From: Variovorax boronicumulans
Lineage (GTDB): Bacteria > Pseudomonadota > Gammaproteobacteria > Burkholderiales > Burkholderiaceae_C
Length of the DNA stretch: 64,000 nucleotides
Assembly (NCBI RefSeq): GCF_030812215.1
Contig: NZ_JAUSSG010000006.1
Coordinates: forward strand, 391,122 to 455,121
Direction: 5' to 3'
Shown: positions 25,621 to 34,340 of the stretch, piece after piece
How the letters are laid out: each line of letters starts with the position of its first letter
Numbering within the stretch: position 1 is the first letter of the stretch
Program-made: the position numbers and the translations under genes
The notes under the pieces: model-generated
What the model was told of the DNA's origin: nothing
Database searches by the model: none
What the model saw: only the letters and a program-made list of their open reading frames with translations

Positions 25621-27318
25621 TCAGCGGGCAGGGTGCGCGGCCTTCTTGCGGGCGCCAGGCCGCCGCGGCGGTTTCGCCTCGAGCACCAGCTCGGCGGGCA
25701 GCGTGTCGTTCCACGATTCGGTGAAGTAGGCGCGGTCGCTCGGCACCAGTTGCGGCAGCGCCTCTCGCAGAAACCCCAGCGATTGTTCGGCGGCTTGCAG
25801 CTCGCCCGCATGCGCGGCATACCAGGCGTGCTCGAACAGCAGGCTGCAGTGCTGCAGGCCCGGGTAGCGTCGTCGCCCGGCCTGGTGATCGGTCAGCCGC
25901 GCCTGCGCCACGTCGACCCAGCGCGCGGGCCAGTGCGTGGCATCGAAGGCATCGGCCAGCGGCCCCGCGAGCGTGGAGATCGCTGCCGGGTCCAGCGGTT
26001 TCTGCGCGCGGAACTGCGCGAGGGTGGGTTGCTTGTCGGGCCGGCAATGGCCGCGCGCGATGCGCATCAGGTAGATCGCATTCCATGCCGAGCGCCCTTG
26101 GCCGTCGGTGTGGCCGCAGAGCCATTCGCTGAAGGCGATCCACTGCACCGCGCGGCGCGTGGTGTCGGCGTGGCCGTCGTGCGCGAGCGCGGGAAGGTCG
26201 GAGAGCCCGACGCGGTCGAACAGCCACGCGGCCATGCCCATGTTGGCGGCCACGTGCTGCGCGGCGTCGAACGAATGCGACTCGAAGGCGGCGGCCAGCG
26301 CCTCGCCGAAGCGCTGGAGCGACTCTTCGGCAAGTGCAGCGGCAGCCGGCTTGTCGTCGGCGGAAAGACCGAGTGCGCGCGAGCGGCACACCAGCGCCCA
26401 GAGGTTGCACCACTCGAAGCGCACATCGGGGTGATGCCGCAGCACCAGCCCGCGCGCGGCGTCCTCGGCCATGCCGCTCAAGAGCGACTGCGCAAGCGGC
26501 AGGTCGCGCGCGGTGTAGGCGCACCACGCCGAGACGATGCATTCCATCGAGCCCAGGTAGTCGTTGCCCGCCACGTGATGGGCAAGGCGCTGCTTCTTGA
26601 GCGCCTGCAGCCGCCGGCGCGCCTGCTCGTTGTCGCCGAGCCGGCGCCACAGCATCGCCTCGTTGAGCGTGACCAGCGCGCGCTGGAAGTCGGTGGCGGC
26701 CAGCGTGCCGGCCAGGCGGATCGACTCCAGCGCGCTGGTCGGCAGCCCGGTCGCGTTGCCCCCAACCACGGACGCCACGGACGCCACGGGCGTCATGAGC
26801 CGGCCCTGCCGCGCGGCCTGTCGCGACGCGACCAGCTGCTTCCAGAAGGCCGCGTCCTGCAGGTGCACCGCATCGGGCGGCGGGGCGCCGGGTTCCGCCG
26901 CGCGGCGCTTGCGCGCGCGCAGGCCGAGGAAGGAGGCCACTTCAGCGGCCGTGGCCGCGCGCCCGCCCACCAGCATGCGCACGCGCTTCGCCTCGGCGGC
27001 CGGCAGCCAGAACGGCCCCTGGCTGCGCCGCTCGGCGTTCAGGAAGCGGGGCTCGCGCTGCGTGTCTTCGCCCCAGCCGACCTCGATGTTCCAGGCCTTG
27101 AAGTCGCGAAACGCGCGGCTCACGACCATGCGCAGCGTGCTCGCATCGGAGACTTCGCCGCGCAGGTCGGCCAGCCGCACCAGGCCGCTTTCGGCATCGT
27201 GCGCATGCTGCATGCGCACCAGCAGCCAGAGCGACTGGAAGGCCGCGCGCTTGCCGTTGACCGACTGCGGCGAGGTGAGTTCGAGGGAGAGCGGGGCGGG
27301 CGTCTTGAGTTGGGGCAC
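25621..27318 (-). CDS. Large protein of unknown function with possible N-terminal DNA-binding domain
   Basis: The 565-residue soluble protein has no signal or membrane segment. Residues about 18-90 look like a winged-helix region (QSLWLLVRMQHAHDAESGLV, then DASTLRMVVSRAFRDFKAWN). Residues about 200-530 are rich in Ala/Leu helices with regular W and R, like a TPR/helical-repeat array. The C-terminus is basic (KPPRRPGARKKAAH). This order resembles transcriptional activators with helical-repeat sensor domains, but I do not recognise the family. Start is GTG and overlaps the end of a strong hairpin. The DUF1127 gene lies upstream on the same strand. Confidence 0.75.
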   Translation of the reverse strand: MPQLKTPAPLSLELTSPQSVNGKRAAFQSLWLLVRMQHAHDAESGLVRLADLRGEVSDASTLRMVVSRAFRDFKAWNIEVGWGEDTQREPRFLNAERRSQGPFWLPAAEAKRVRMLVGGRAATAAEVASFLGLRARKRRAAEPGAPPPDAVHLQDAAFWKQLVASRQAARQGRLMTPVASVASVVGGNATGLPTSALESIRLAGTLAATDFQRALVTLNEAMLWRRLGDNEQARRRLQALKKQRLAHHVAGNDYLGSMECIVSAWCAYTARDLPLAQSLLSGMAEDAARGLVLRHHPDVRFEWCNLWALVCRSRALGLSADDKPAAAALAEESLQRFGEALAAAFESHSFDAAQHVAANMGMAAWLFDRVGLSDLPALAHDGHADTTRRAVQWIAFSEWLCGHTDGQGRSAWNAIYLMRIARGHCRPDKQPTLAQFRAQKPLDPAAISTLAGPLADAFDATHWPARWVDVAQARLTDHQAGRRRYPGLQHCSLLFEHAWYAAHAGELQAAEQSLGFLREALPQLVPSDRAYFTESWNDTLPAELVLEAKPPRRPGARKKAAHPAR

Positions 27319-27348
27319 GCCCCGGATTGAACCTCAAATTCCGGGGCG
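27318..27348 (-). other. Hairpin at the start codon of the 565-residue gene
   Basis: A perfect 9-bp stem CGCCCCGGA / TCCGGGGCG with a 13-base loop. On the minus-strand RNA the loop contains GAGG, the only ribosome-site-like sequence, and the last stem base is the G of the GTG start. It could gate translation, or end transcription of the upstream DUF1127 gene, though no T run follows. Confidence 0.6.
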
Positions 27349-27382
27349 AAGGCTGAAGGCCAATGTCGCTTCTTCGCTTCCT

Positions 27383-27577
27383 TCAGTACCTGTCGCGGTC
27401 GATCAGTTGCGGCACCTCGCTGCGCCCGATGCCCAGGTCGCGCAGGTCGTGGTCGCTCATGCCGGCCAGGTGCTGCGAATCGGCGCGACTGCGGCGGCGC
27501 TGTGCGGCGCGGCGGCGCCAGTCGTGCAGGGCATGCAACAGGCGTTGATGAAAGGTCGAGGGCTTCGGCGCTGTCAC
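27383..27577 (-). CDS. DUF1127 small protein
   Basis: The 64-residue, strongly basic protein has the DUF1127 C-terminal signature LAGMSDHDLRDLGIGRSEV. Start is GTG with AAGGAG 7 bases upstream. DUF1127 proteins bind small RNAs or act in phosphate, carbon and stress adaptation in other proteobacteria; no target can be inferred here. Divergent from the LysR gene at 27668. Confidence 0.85.
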   Translation of the reverse strand: MTAPKPSTFHQRLLHALHDWRRRAAQRRRSRADSQHLAGMSDHDLRDLGIGRSEVPQLIDRDRY

Positions 27578-27623
27578 GGTGGGCTCCTTGGTGTGGAGCA
27601 GTCATCTTCCGGCGCTGCGTGCT

Positions 27624-27656
27624 ATTGTGGAAGTTGAGATTCCTGAACCCCACAAT
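27624..27656. promoter_or_regulatory. Inverted repeat between DUF1127 and LysR genes
   Basis: ATTGTGG (27624-27630) and CCACAAT (27650-27656) are perfect inverted arms 19 bases apart, in the 90-base divergent gap. It could be a binding site for the LysR protein next to it. It ends 11 bases before that gene's ATG. Confidence 0.4.
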
Positions 27657-27667
27657 CAGCATTCCTG

Positions 27668-28558
27668 ATGCGACAGCTCAACCTCGACCAACTTCGAACG
27701 CTCATCGCCATCGCGGACCTCGGCACCTTTTCCGCGGCGGCCAAGGCGCTGCACCTGGCGCAACCCACGGTGAGCCTGCACATCAGCGAGCTCGAATCGC
27801 GCCTCGGTGCGCAGCTGGTGGTGCGAGGCAGCCGCACCGTCACGCCCACGGCTGCCGGCGTGGCGCTGGTGGAGCGCGGACGCAGGCTGCTGCGCGACAC
27901 CGACGAGGCCATCGACGCCGTCAAGCGTCAGACCGAAGGCCGCACCGGCCGCGTGCGGCTGGGCACGTCGACCGGCGTGGTGGTCGACCTGTTGCCGCAG
28001 GTGTTCGAGGCACTGGGCACGGTGCATGCGGGCATCGACGTGGAAGTGAGCATCCTCGGCTCGACCGAGGCGATGGCGCGGCTGGCCGCCGGCACGCTGG
28101 ACATCGGGCTGGTCGCGATGCCGCAGCCTCCGGTGCGCGATCTGGTCGTCACGCCATGGCGCGACCAGCCGATGATGGCCTTCGTGCCGCAGCGCTGGAA
28201 AGCGCCGAAGCGCGTGACGCCCGCATGGCTCGCGGCGCAGCCGCTGATCTTCAACGACGCCACCACCCACATGTACCGGCTCACGATGGAGTGGTTCGCC
28301 GAGGCCGGCTTCGCGCCGCGCGCGCGCATCGAGCTCAACTACGACGCGGCGATCCAGAGCCTCGTCGCCGCTGGCTATGGCGCGGCACTGCTGCCGCTGC
28401 AGCACACGGCCGACGATGCACCCGGCAAGCGCATGCAGGTGCTGCCGATCACCCCGAAGCTCACGCGCCGCCTGGGCATCGCGCACCGCTTGCCCGGCGT
28501 GATCGATGGCGCGACGCAGAGCGTGCTGAAGGTGCTGACGACGTTCCGTCAGCTCTGA
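27668..28558 (+). CDS. LysR-family regulator
   Basis: The 296-residue protein has an N-terminal winged HTH ([20 protein letters not shown]) and a two-lobed effector domain ([20 protein letters not shown] onward). Its stop overlaps the amiE stop by 10 bases in convergent orientation, so it is next to amidase but not in its operon. Target unknown. Confidence 0.87.
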   Translation: MRQLNLDQLRTLIAIADLGTFSAAAKALHLAQPTVSLHISELESRLGAQLVVRGSRTVTPTAAGVALVERGRRLLRDTDEAIDAVKRQTEGRTGRVRLGTSTGVVVDLLPQVFEALGTVHAGIDVEVSILGSTEAMARLAAGTLDIGLVAMPQPPVRDLVVTPWRDQPMMAFVPQRWKAPKRVTPAWLAAQPLIFNDATTHMYRLTMEWFAEAGFAPRARIELNYDAAIQSLVAAGYGAALLPLQHTADDAPGKRMQVLPITPKLTRRLGIAHRLPGVIDGATQSVLKVLTTFRQL

Positions 28559-29586
28559 TTGCCGGTTTCGTTCGGAAGGCCCTCGATCGGACACTCGGCC
28601 GTGCCGATCGTGCGGCGGGTGAACGACTCCACCTGCTCGCGCGCGCCTTCGGGGTCGTTGATCCACTGCTTGTAGAAATCGAAGGGGCAAGCCGCCACGC
28701 CCTTGTCGCCGTCGCCCGAGTTGATGACGCCGGTGTAGCCGCGGTGCATGAGCTTGAAGAGGTGGTTCTGCGACTGGCCGTTCCTGCGCGCATCGCGGAT
28801 GAGCCCCATCGACAGCTCGGCGTAGTTGATGCCCATCTCCTCCTCGCCGCATTCGCCCAGCGTGCGGCCGTCGAAGCCGATGAGCGCGGAGTGGCCGAAG
28901 TACGAATACACCCCGTCGAAGCCCGCCGCGTTGGCCACCGCCACGTAAGTGTTGTTCATGAAGGCCATGGCCTTGGACACCAGGATCTGCTGCTCCTTGG
29001 CCGGGTACATGTAGCCCTGGCAGCGGATGACGAGCTCGGCGCCGCGCATCGTGCAGTCGCGCCAGATCTCGGGGTAGTTGCCGTCGTCGCAGACGATGAG
29101 GCTCACCTTCATGCCCTTGGGGCCGTCGCTCACGTAGGTGCGGTCGCCCGGGTACCAGCCCTCGATGGGCACCCACGGCATGATCTTTCGGTACTTCTGG
29201 ACGATCTCGCCCTCGTTGTTCATGAGGATCAGCGTGTTGTAGGGCGCCTTGTCCGGGTGCTGCTCGTGGCGCTCGCCGGTGAGCGAGAACACGCCCCACA
29301 CGTTGGCGCGGCGACAGGCGTCCGCGAAGATCGCGGTCTCCTCGCCGGGCACGGTGGCGGCGGTGTCGTACATCTCCTTGGCGTCGTACATGATCCCGTG
29401 CGTGGAGTACTCGGGAAAGATCACCAGGTCCATGCCCGGCAGGCCGCGCTTCATGCCGACCAGCATTTCGCCGATCTTGCGGGCGTTGTCCAGCACCTCG
29501 GCCTTGGTGTGAAGGCGGGGCATCTTGTAGTTGACGACCGCGACGCCGACGCAATCGCTGCTGCTCGAAATATCACCATGACGCAT
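28549..29586 (-). CDS. amiE: Aliphatic amidase
   Basis: The nitrilase-superfamily enzyme hydrolyses short aliphatic amides (acetamide, propionamide) to the acid and ammonia. The 345 residues match the family length. The Glu-Lys-Cys triad falls at E59 (FPEYST), K134 (YRKIMPW) and C166 (VCDDGN), the same numbering as the Pseudomonas enzyme. AGGAG lies 7 bases before the ATG. An intrinsic-terminator-like hairpin ends only 35 bases upstream of the ATG. Neither AmiC nor the antiterminator AmiR is nearby. Confidence 0.95.
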   Translation of the reverse strand: MRHGDISSSSDCVGVAVVNYKMPRLHTKAEVLDNARKIGEMLVGMKRGLPGMDLVIFPEYSTHGIMYDAKEMYDTAATVPGEETAIFADACRRANVWGVFSLTGERHEQHPDKAPYNTLILMNNEGEIVQKYRKIMPWVPIEGWYPGDRTYVSDGPKGMKVSLIVCDDGNYPEIWRDCTMRGAELVIRCQGYMYPAKEQQILVSKAMAFMNNTYVAVANAAGFDGVYSYFGHSALIGFDGRTLGECGEEEMGINYAELSMGLIRDARRNGQSQNHLFKLMHRGYTGVINSGDGDKGVAACPFDFYKQWINDPEGAREQVESFTRRTIGTAECPIEGLPNETGNQS

Positions 29587-29620
29587 GACGCTGCTCCTGA
29601 AGTCCTGAAGGGATGGTTGA

Positions 29621-29663
29621 GAAAAACAAAAAGGCCCGAGCCGGTGTTCAACCGGTTCGGGCC
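29621..29663 (-). terminator. Terminator-like hairpin in the amiE leader
   Basis: On the minus strand a 13-bp stem (one G-U pair; arms at 29651-29663 and 29633-29645, 5-base loop) is followed by TTTTTGTTTTT. It lies 35 bases upstream of the amiE start codon. It may end transcription of the 29777-30268 gene, or act as a regulated attenuator for amiE. Confidence 0.85.
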
Positions 29664-29776
29664 CTGTCTGTCTTGCGTCTTGAAATAGGTTCGTGTCGTC
29701 GGAGCCGATTGTTCTCAACTCACCGCGGGCTGCCCATACGTCATTTCGCTGATTGCGGGTTGCGGCAGGCGCGCGT

Positions 29777-30268
29777 TCAGCGCGGGCGGGCGAAGTCGGC
29801 CTCGATCCAGCTGGTGGCGCTGCCCGAGGTGAGCTTGAAGGCCGGCGAGACATTCACGCTCGCCAACTCGCTGTCGTCTTCGTCGTCGTGCGCGCTCAGC
29901 GTGGCCGAGGGGTTGTCCTCGTCGGGCACGATGGCCAGCGCCACGCGAATGCGCCGGCCGTCGCGCGCCGTCACGGTCACGCTCTTGTTGAGCGTGGCGT
30001 GCAGCTGCTGCTCATGGCGGCGGATCACTTCGGCGGCGGTCTTCACCAGCGTGGAAAAGGCGGGGCCGTCGAGCGGCTTGGGGTTCTTCTTGTCGCGGCC
30101 CATGGTCCAGGGGCCGACGAGCGCGGGTTCGGGGTCGCCCTGGCGGGTCATCTCGACGGCCCAGCCGTCGTCTTCCTCGTTCTTGATCACGCGGGCGGTC
30201 CAGAGGTCGTCGCGCCAGAGGCGGGCTTCCTGGAGGGGGAGGTTGTCTGTGTCGGTGGGTTCGGTCAT
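29777..30268 (-). CDS. Conserved hypothetical acidic protein
   Basis: The 163-residue soluble protein has no signal peptide. The N-terminus is acidic, with a mixed domain ([20 protein letters not shown]) and an acidic patch DDEDDSELA. The start overlaps the stop of the LysR gene as ATGA, so they share an mRNA. I recognise no catalytic motif, and function is unknown. Confidence 0.7.
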   Translation of the reverse strand: MTEPTDTDNLPLQEARLWRDDLWTARVIKNEEDDGWAVEMTRQGDPEPALVGPWTMGRDKKNPKPLDGPAFSTLVKTAAEVIRRHEQQLHATLNKSVTVTARDGRRIRVALAIVPDEDNPSATLSAHDDEDDSELASVNVSPAFKLTSGSATSWIEADFARPR

Positions 30269-31209
30269 TCGGAGGCTTGTGTTCGTGCGCGGCCTATTTT
30301 CCCCTGTGTCCCTCGCACGGGTGGACCGATGTATGCCAGCAGTCCGTCGACCAGCGCATCGAAGGCGGCGCGGCAGCGCGGGCTGTTGCGCAGGTCCTCG
30401 TGCATCGTGATCCAGGTCTCCAGCTTCATCGAGAAGGCGCGCGGCATCAGGCGCACCAGCGCGGCGTCGCGCCGGGCGAGGCCGGCCTGGCAGATGCCGA
30501 TGCCCGCACCGGCGCGGATCAGCGCCAGTTGCGCGAGGTCGCTGTCGGTGCGCAGCGAGAAGGCGTCGCGGCCGTAGCCCGGGAGCGCCTTGCCTGCGTT
30601 GCGCACGAACGCCGAGGGCTGGTCGTAGCCGATGACGGCGTGCGCCGCGAGGTCGTCCAGCTTGCGCGGCGTGCCGTGGCGGGCCAGGTAGTCCTTGCGC
30701 GCGTGAAAACCCAGCTCGATCTGCCCGACGCGGCGCGCGACCAGTTGCTCCTGCTTCGGACGGACCATGCGCACGGCGATGTCGGCCTCGCGGCGCAGCA
30801 GGTCCTGCACGCGATTGGTCAGCACCAGCTCGACCTTCAGGGCCGGATGCGCCTCGCGCAGCCGCGCGACGATGGGCGGCAGCACCTCGACGCCGATCAC
30901 CTCGCTGGCGGAGATGCGCACGACGCCGCGCACGCCTTCGCCCTGGCTGGTCGCGGCGCGCTCCAGAGAGGCGGCGGTGCTCTCCATCGCCTCGGCATGG
31001 CCCTCCAATGCGAGCGCCACCTCGGTGGGCATCAACCCCACCTGCGAACGCGTGAACAGCACCACGCCGAGCGCCGATTCGAGCGCGGCGACATGGCGGC
31101 CGACCGTCGGCTGGGTGATGCCCAGCGCACGCGCCGCGCCGGAGAGCGAGCCCTCCCGCAAGACGCCGAGGAACGAGCGGTAGAGCTCCCAGCCGATGTT
31201 CGAAGTCAT
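30265..31209 (-). CDS. LysR-family regulator
   Basis: The 314-residue protein has an HTH at residues 15-60 (GSLSGAARALGITQPTVGRH) and a typical effector domain. The start MTSNIGWELYRSF is chosen; 26 further in-frame residues upstream lie in the promoter region shared with the divergent epimerase-like gene at 31305, the probable target. The stop overlaps the downstream hypothetical gene. Confidence 0.85.
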   Translation of the reverse strand: MTSNIGWELYRSFLGVLREGSLSGAARALGITQPTVGRHVAALESALGVVLFTRSQVGLMPTEVALALEGHAEAMESTAASLERAATSQGEGVRGVVRISASEVIGVEVLPPIVARLREAHPALKVELVLTNRVQDLLRREADIAVRMVRPKQEQLVARRVGQIELGFHARKDYLARHGTPRKLDDLAAHAVIGYDQPSAFVRNAGKALPGYGRDAFSLRTDSDLAQLALIRAGAGIGICQAGLARRDAALVRLMPRAFSMKLETWITMHEDLRNSPRCRAAFDALVDGLLAYIGPPVRGTQGKIGRARTQASE

Positions 31210-31304
31210 ACGCAAATGTATAGCTGCTGGCTCATGTTCGGCAATTCCAATGGAGCGAGCATCGACCCAGAATCGAGCCATCGACAACGTTCCTGGAGCA
31301 TTTC

Positions 31305-32300
31305 ATGGCACACGACAACACGGTTCTGGTTCTCGGCGCGACGGGCGGCATCGGCGGCGAAGTGGCGCGGCAGCTCCGCCTGGCGGGATGGACGGTGCGG
31401 GCGCTCCGGCGCGGCATGACGCAACCCGTGCTGCAAGAAGACGGCATCACCTGGCTCAGCGGCGATGCGATGGACCGGCAGGCCGTCATGGACGCCGCGA
31501 AGGGCTGTTCGGTCATCGTGCATGCGGTCAACCCGCCCGGCTACCGCAACTGGGCGCAGCTGGTGCTGCCGATGCTCGACAACACCATCGCCGCCGCAAA
31601 GGCCGAAGGCGCGACCATCGTGCTGCCCGGCACGGTCTACAACTACGGCCCCGACGCGTTTTCCCGCACGATCGGCGAAGACGCACCGCAGCACCCCGCC
31701 ACCCGCAAGGGCGCCATCCGCGTCGAACTGGAGCAGCGCCTCGAAGCAGCCAGCCGCAACGGTGCCCGCGTGCTGATCGTGCGTGCCGGCGACTTCTTCG
31801 GCCCGAAGGCCGGCAACAACTGGTTCTCGCAGGGGCTCGTGAAGGCTGGGCTGCCGGTCAAGGCGGTGAGCTATCCCGGCCGCGTTGGCGTGGGCCACCA
31901 GTGGTCCTACCTGCCGGACGTCGCCCGCACCATGGTCGCCTTGCTGGCGCGGCGCGACAGGCTCGAACCCTTTGCGCGCTTCCACATGGCCGGGCATCGC
32001 GACACCGACGGCACGCAGATGAGCGGTGCCATCCGCCACGTGGTGGCGCGCCGCACGGGCAGCACGCCGCGCGTGACGGCCTTCCCGTGGTGGCTGCTGA
32101 TGCTGGCTTCGCCCTTCGTCACCACCTTGCGCGAAATGCGCGAGATGCGCTACCTGTGGCAGACCCCGGTGCTCATGGACAACGCGAAGCTGGTGGCCTT
32201 CCTCGGGCACGAACCGCACACGCCGCTGGAAGAAGCGGTCGAGGCCTCGCTGGAAGGCATGGGGTGCCTGGGCACCGCGCCGGCAGCAGTGGCCGCCTGA
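31305..32300 (+). CDS. Atypical/extended SDR (NAD(P)-dependent epimerase-like)
   Basis: The 331-residue Rossmann protein has VLVLGATGGIGGEVARQL at residues 7-24 and the GTVYNYGP segment where an SDR active-site Tyr would lie. It matches NmrA/NAD-epimerase-like oxidoreductases. It is divergent from, and probably controlled by, the LysR protein. Substrate unknown. Confidence 0.85.
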   Translation: MAHDNTVLVLGATGGIGGEVARQLRLAGWTVRALRRGMTQPVLQEDGITWLSGDAMDRQAVMDAAKGCSVIVHAVNPPGYRNWAQLVLPMLDNTIAAAKAEGATIVLPGTVYNYGPDAFSRTIGEDAPQHPATRKGAIRVELEQRLEAASRNGARVLIVRAGDFFGPKAGNNWFSQGLVKAGLPVKAVSYPGRVGVGHQWSYLPDVARTMVALLARRDRLEPFARFHMAGHRDTDGTQMSGAIRHVVARRTGSTPRVTAFPWWLLMLASPFVTTLREMREMRYLWQTPVLMDNAKLVAFLGHEPHTPLEEAVEASLEGMGCLGTAPAAVAA

Positions 32301-32304
32301 CCAA

Positions 32305-32365
32305 CCGTTCGGGCTGAGCCTGTCGAAGCGCTTGCGCGGCGCTTCGACAGGCTCAGCGTGAACGG
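32305..32365. repeat. REP-like palindrome
   Basis: The 27-base arms (32305-32331 and 32339-32365) match at 25 positions and are centred on GAGCCTGTCGAAGCGC / GCGCTTCGACAGGCTC, with a 7-base loop. This core is a well-known dispersed intergenic repeat in many proteobacterial genomes. It lies between the SDR gene and the convergent glutaminase gene and may act as a transcript-end hairpin. Confidence 0.85.
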
Positions 32366-32393
32366 GCTTGCTGCTTCTGGAACGCGGCTTCGG

Positions 32394-33338
32394 TCAGAAG
32401 ACCGAGAGCCCCGTGCGCGTCACGAACAGCTCCAGTGCCTTCATGCCGAGCAGCGAGTTGCCGGTGCTGTCCAGTGCCGGCGACCAGACGCAGAGCGTGA
32501 GCTTGTCGGGCACGACCGCCACGATGCCGCCGCCCACGCCGCTCTTGCAGGGCAGGCCGATGGAGAACGCGACGTCGCCCGCGGCGTCGTAGGTGCCGCA
32601 GGTCAGCATCAGCGCGTTGATGCGCCGCGTCTGGCGCTCGCCGGTGATCTCGGGTTCGCCATCGATCGGATGCGCGCCGTCGCGGCACAGGAACGCCGCG
32701 GCGCGTGCGAGCTGGCGGCAACTCATCCGCAGCGAGCATTGGTGAAAGTAGGTGTCGAGCACCGTGCCGACGTTGTTGTCGATCTTGCCGAAGCTCTTCA
32801 TGAAGTTCGCGAGCGCGACATTCCGGAAGCCCGTGTCTGCTTCGGACTTCGCCACCTCTTCGTCGAACGCAATCGGCTCCCCGCACAGGCCGCTCATCAG
32901 CGAGAGGATGTCCGCTTTCGCACTGCCGCCATTGGCTGCCGCCTGGCTCACCAGCCGGTCCGCCACTGCAATTGCGCCCGCATTGATGAACGGATTGCGC
33001 GGCTTGCCCTGTTCGTTTTCCAGCTGCACCAGCGAGTTGAACGGGTTGCCCGAGGGCTCGCGTCCGATGCGCTCCCACAGCGTGTCGCCCATGCGCTGCA
33101 TCGCGAGCGTCAGCGTGAAGAGCTTGGAGACGCTCTGGATCGAGAACGGCACTTCGCCGTCGCCCGCGTACGCTTCTTCGCCACCGCAGGTGCGCAACGC
33201 GATGCCGAACTGCCGCGCATCGACACGGGCGAGCGCGGGGATGTAGCTGGCCACGGTGCCGCCCTGGCCGAGTTGCGGGCGCAGGGTGGCGACGATGTCG
33301 TCCAGGACGTGCTGGAAATTCATGACGGCCGCGCTCAT
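32394..33338 (-). CDS. glsA: Glutaminase
   Basis: The enzyme hydrolyses glutamine to glutamate and ammonia. The 314-residue serine-dependent glutaminase has the SxxK pair in FSIQSVSKLF (about residue 72), NPFINAGAIA, the conserved Asn/Tyr region and CGTYDAAGDVAFSIGLPCKSGVGGG near 265. The start ATG at 33338 overlaps the upstream exporter stop as ATGA; an internal MNFQ start at 33323 is possible. The pair suggests amino-acid homeostasis. Confidence 0.92.
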   Translation of the reverse strand: MSAAVMNFQHVLDDIVATLRPQLGQGGTVASYIPALARVDARQFGIALRTCGGEEAYAGDGEVPFSIQSVSKLFTLTLAMQRMGDTLWERIGREPSGNPFNSLVQLENEQGKPRNPFINAGAIAVADRLVSQAAANGGSAKADILSLMSGLCGEPIAFDEEVAKSEADTGFRNVALANFMKSFGKIDNNVGTVLDTYFHQCSLRMSCRQLARAAAFLCRDGAHPIDGEPEITGERQTRRINALMLTCGTYDAAGDVAFSIGLPCKSGVGGGIVAVVPDKLTLCVWSPALDSTGNSLLGMKALELFVTRTGLSVF

Positions 33339-34243
33339 GCGGTGCGCTGCGCCGCGGGGCGCCGGTTCACCAGCACGATGCCGAGTGCGACGCCCGCGAG
33401 CGCCACCATCAGCTGCAGCGTCAGCGGCTCCTTCAGCAGCACCACGCCGAACACCAGTGCGAAGAGCGGCGTGAGAAAGGTGAAGGACGACATCTGCGTC
33501 GCCGGGTAGTGCCGCAGCAGCCACATCCAGGTGAGGTAGCTCGCGAACGCGCCGATCACCGTTTGCAGGCCGATCGAGGTCCAGGCCCAGGTCGAGTACG
33601 AGAAACGCCAGGTCTCGCCGAGCGCGAGCGACAGCAGCGGGCACACCGCCGCGGTTACCGCCACCTGGTAGAAGAGCGTTTTTTCCGCGCTGGCCGTGGC
33701 GAGCTTGGTGGTGCGCAGCGTCAGCGTGGTCAGGCCCCAGAGCATGCCGGCGGCGAGGCCCATCGCATCGCCGATGAGTTGCGACGAGCTCATGTGGCTG
33801 AAGCCTTCGCTGAACGCAAGCACCACGCCCGAGAACGCGATGAAGAGCCCGAGCCACTGGAAGCCGCGCAGGCGTTCCGCGGGCACCCAGCGCGGCAGCA
33901 GCAACGAGACCCAGAACGGCGCGGTGTACAGGAACACGGTGAGCCGCGAGGCGCTGGTGTGCTGCAGGCCGAGGTAGATGCCGGCGAACTCGCCCGCGAA
34001 GAGCGCCCCGGCGAGCAGGCCGGGCCACAGCGTGCCGTCGCGGTTGAACAGCGGCACGCCGCGCGAGGCGCACCACAGCCACAGCAGCACGGTGGCGCCG
34101 ATCATGCGGATCGAGGCCTGCCACATCGGCGGCACTTCGGTCACGGTCGTCTTGATGAGGATCTGCTGGAGGCCCCAGAACGCGCAGCACGCGATGAGAA
34201 GGCCGATGGCGAGGGAGTCGAGATGGGTCTTGCGCTGGATCAT
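33335..34243 (-). CDS. EamA-family drug/metabolite exporter
   Basis: The 302-residue membrane protein has ten predicted transmembrane helices in two EamA repeats (first CAFWGLQQILIKTTVTEVPP, second starting near LIGDAMGLAAGMLWGLTTLT). It exports amino acids or metabolites across the inner membrane. The gene is overlapped by glsA, so they are co-expressed. Confidence 0.88.
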   Translation of the reverse strand: MIQRKTHLDSLAIGLLIACCAFWGLQQILIKTTVTEVPPMWQASIRMIGATVLLWLWCASRGVPLFNRDGTLWPGLLAGALFAGEFAGIYLGLQHTSASRLTVFLYTAPFWVSLLLPRWVPAERLRGFQWLGLFIAFSGVVLAFSEGFSHMSSSQLIGDAMGLAAGMLWGLTTLTLRTTKLATASAEKTLFYQVAVTAAVCPLLSLALGETWRFSYSTWAWTSIGLQTVIGAFASYLTWMWLLRHYPATQMSSFTFLTPLFALVFGVVLLKEPLTLQLMVALAGVALGIVLVNRRPAAQRTA

Positions 34244-34340
34244 TCGGGGTCAGTCACATTCGATCACGGTCGGTAAGGGCGGAACTGCCGCCGAATTCAT
34301 CCGATGATCGTACTGCGCCAACTTCCTGGCCCTTGTGGGG

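Noticed and set aside
28549..29586. AmiC/AmiR-type amide regulation by neighbouring genes
   Set aside because: The LysR gene and hypothetical gene beside amiE are not AmiC or ANTAR proteins, so this mode is only suggested by the leader hairpin.
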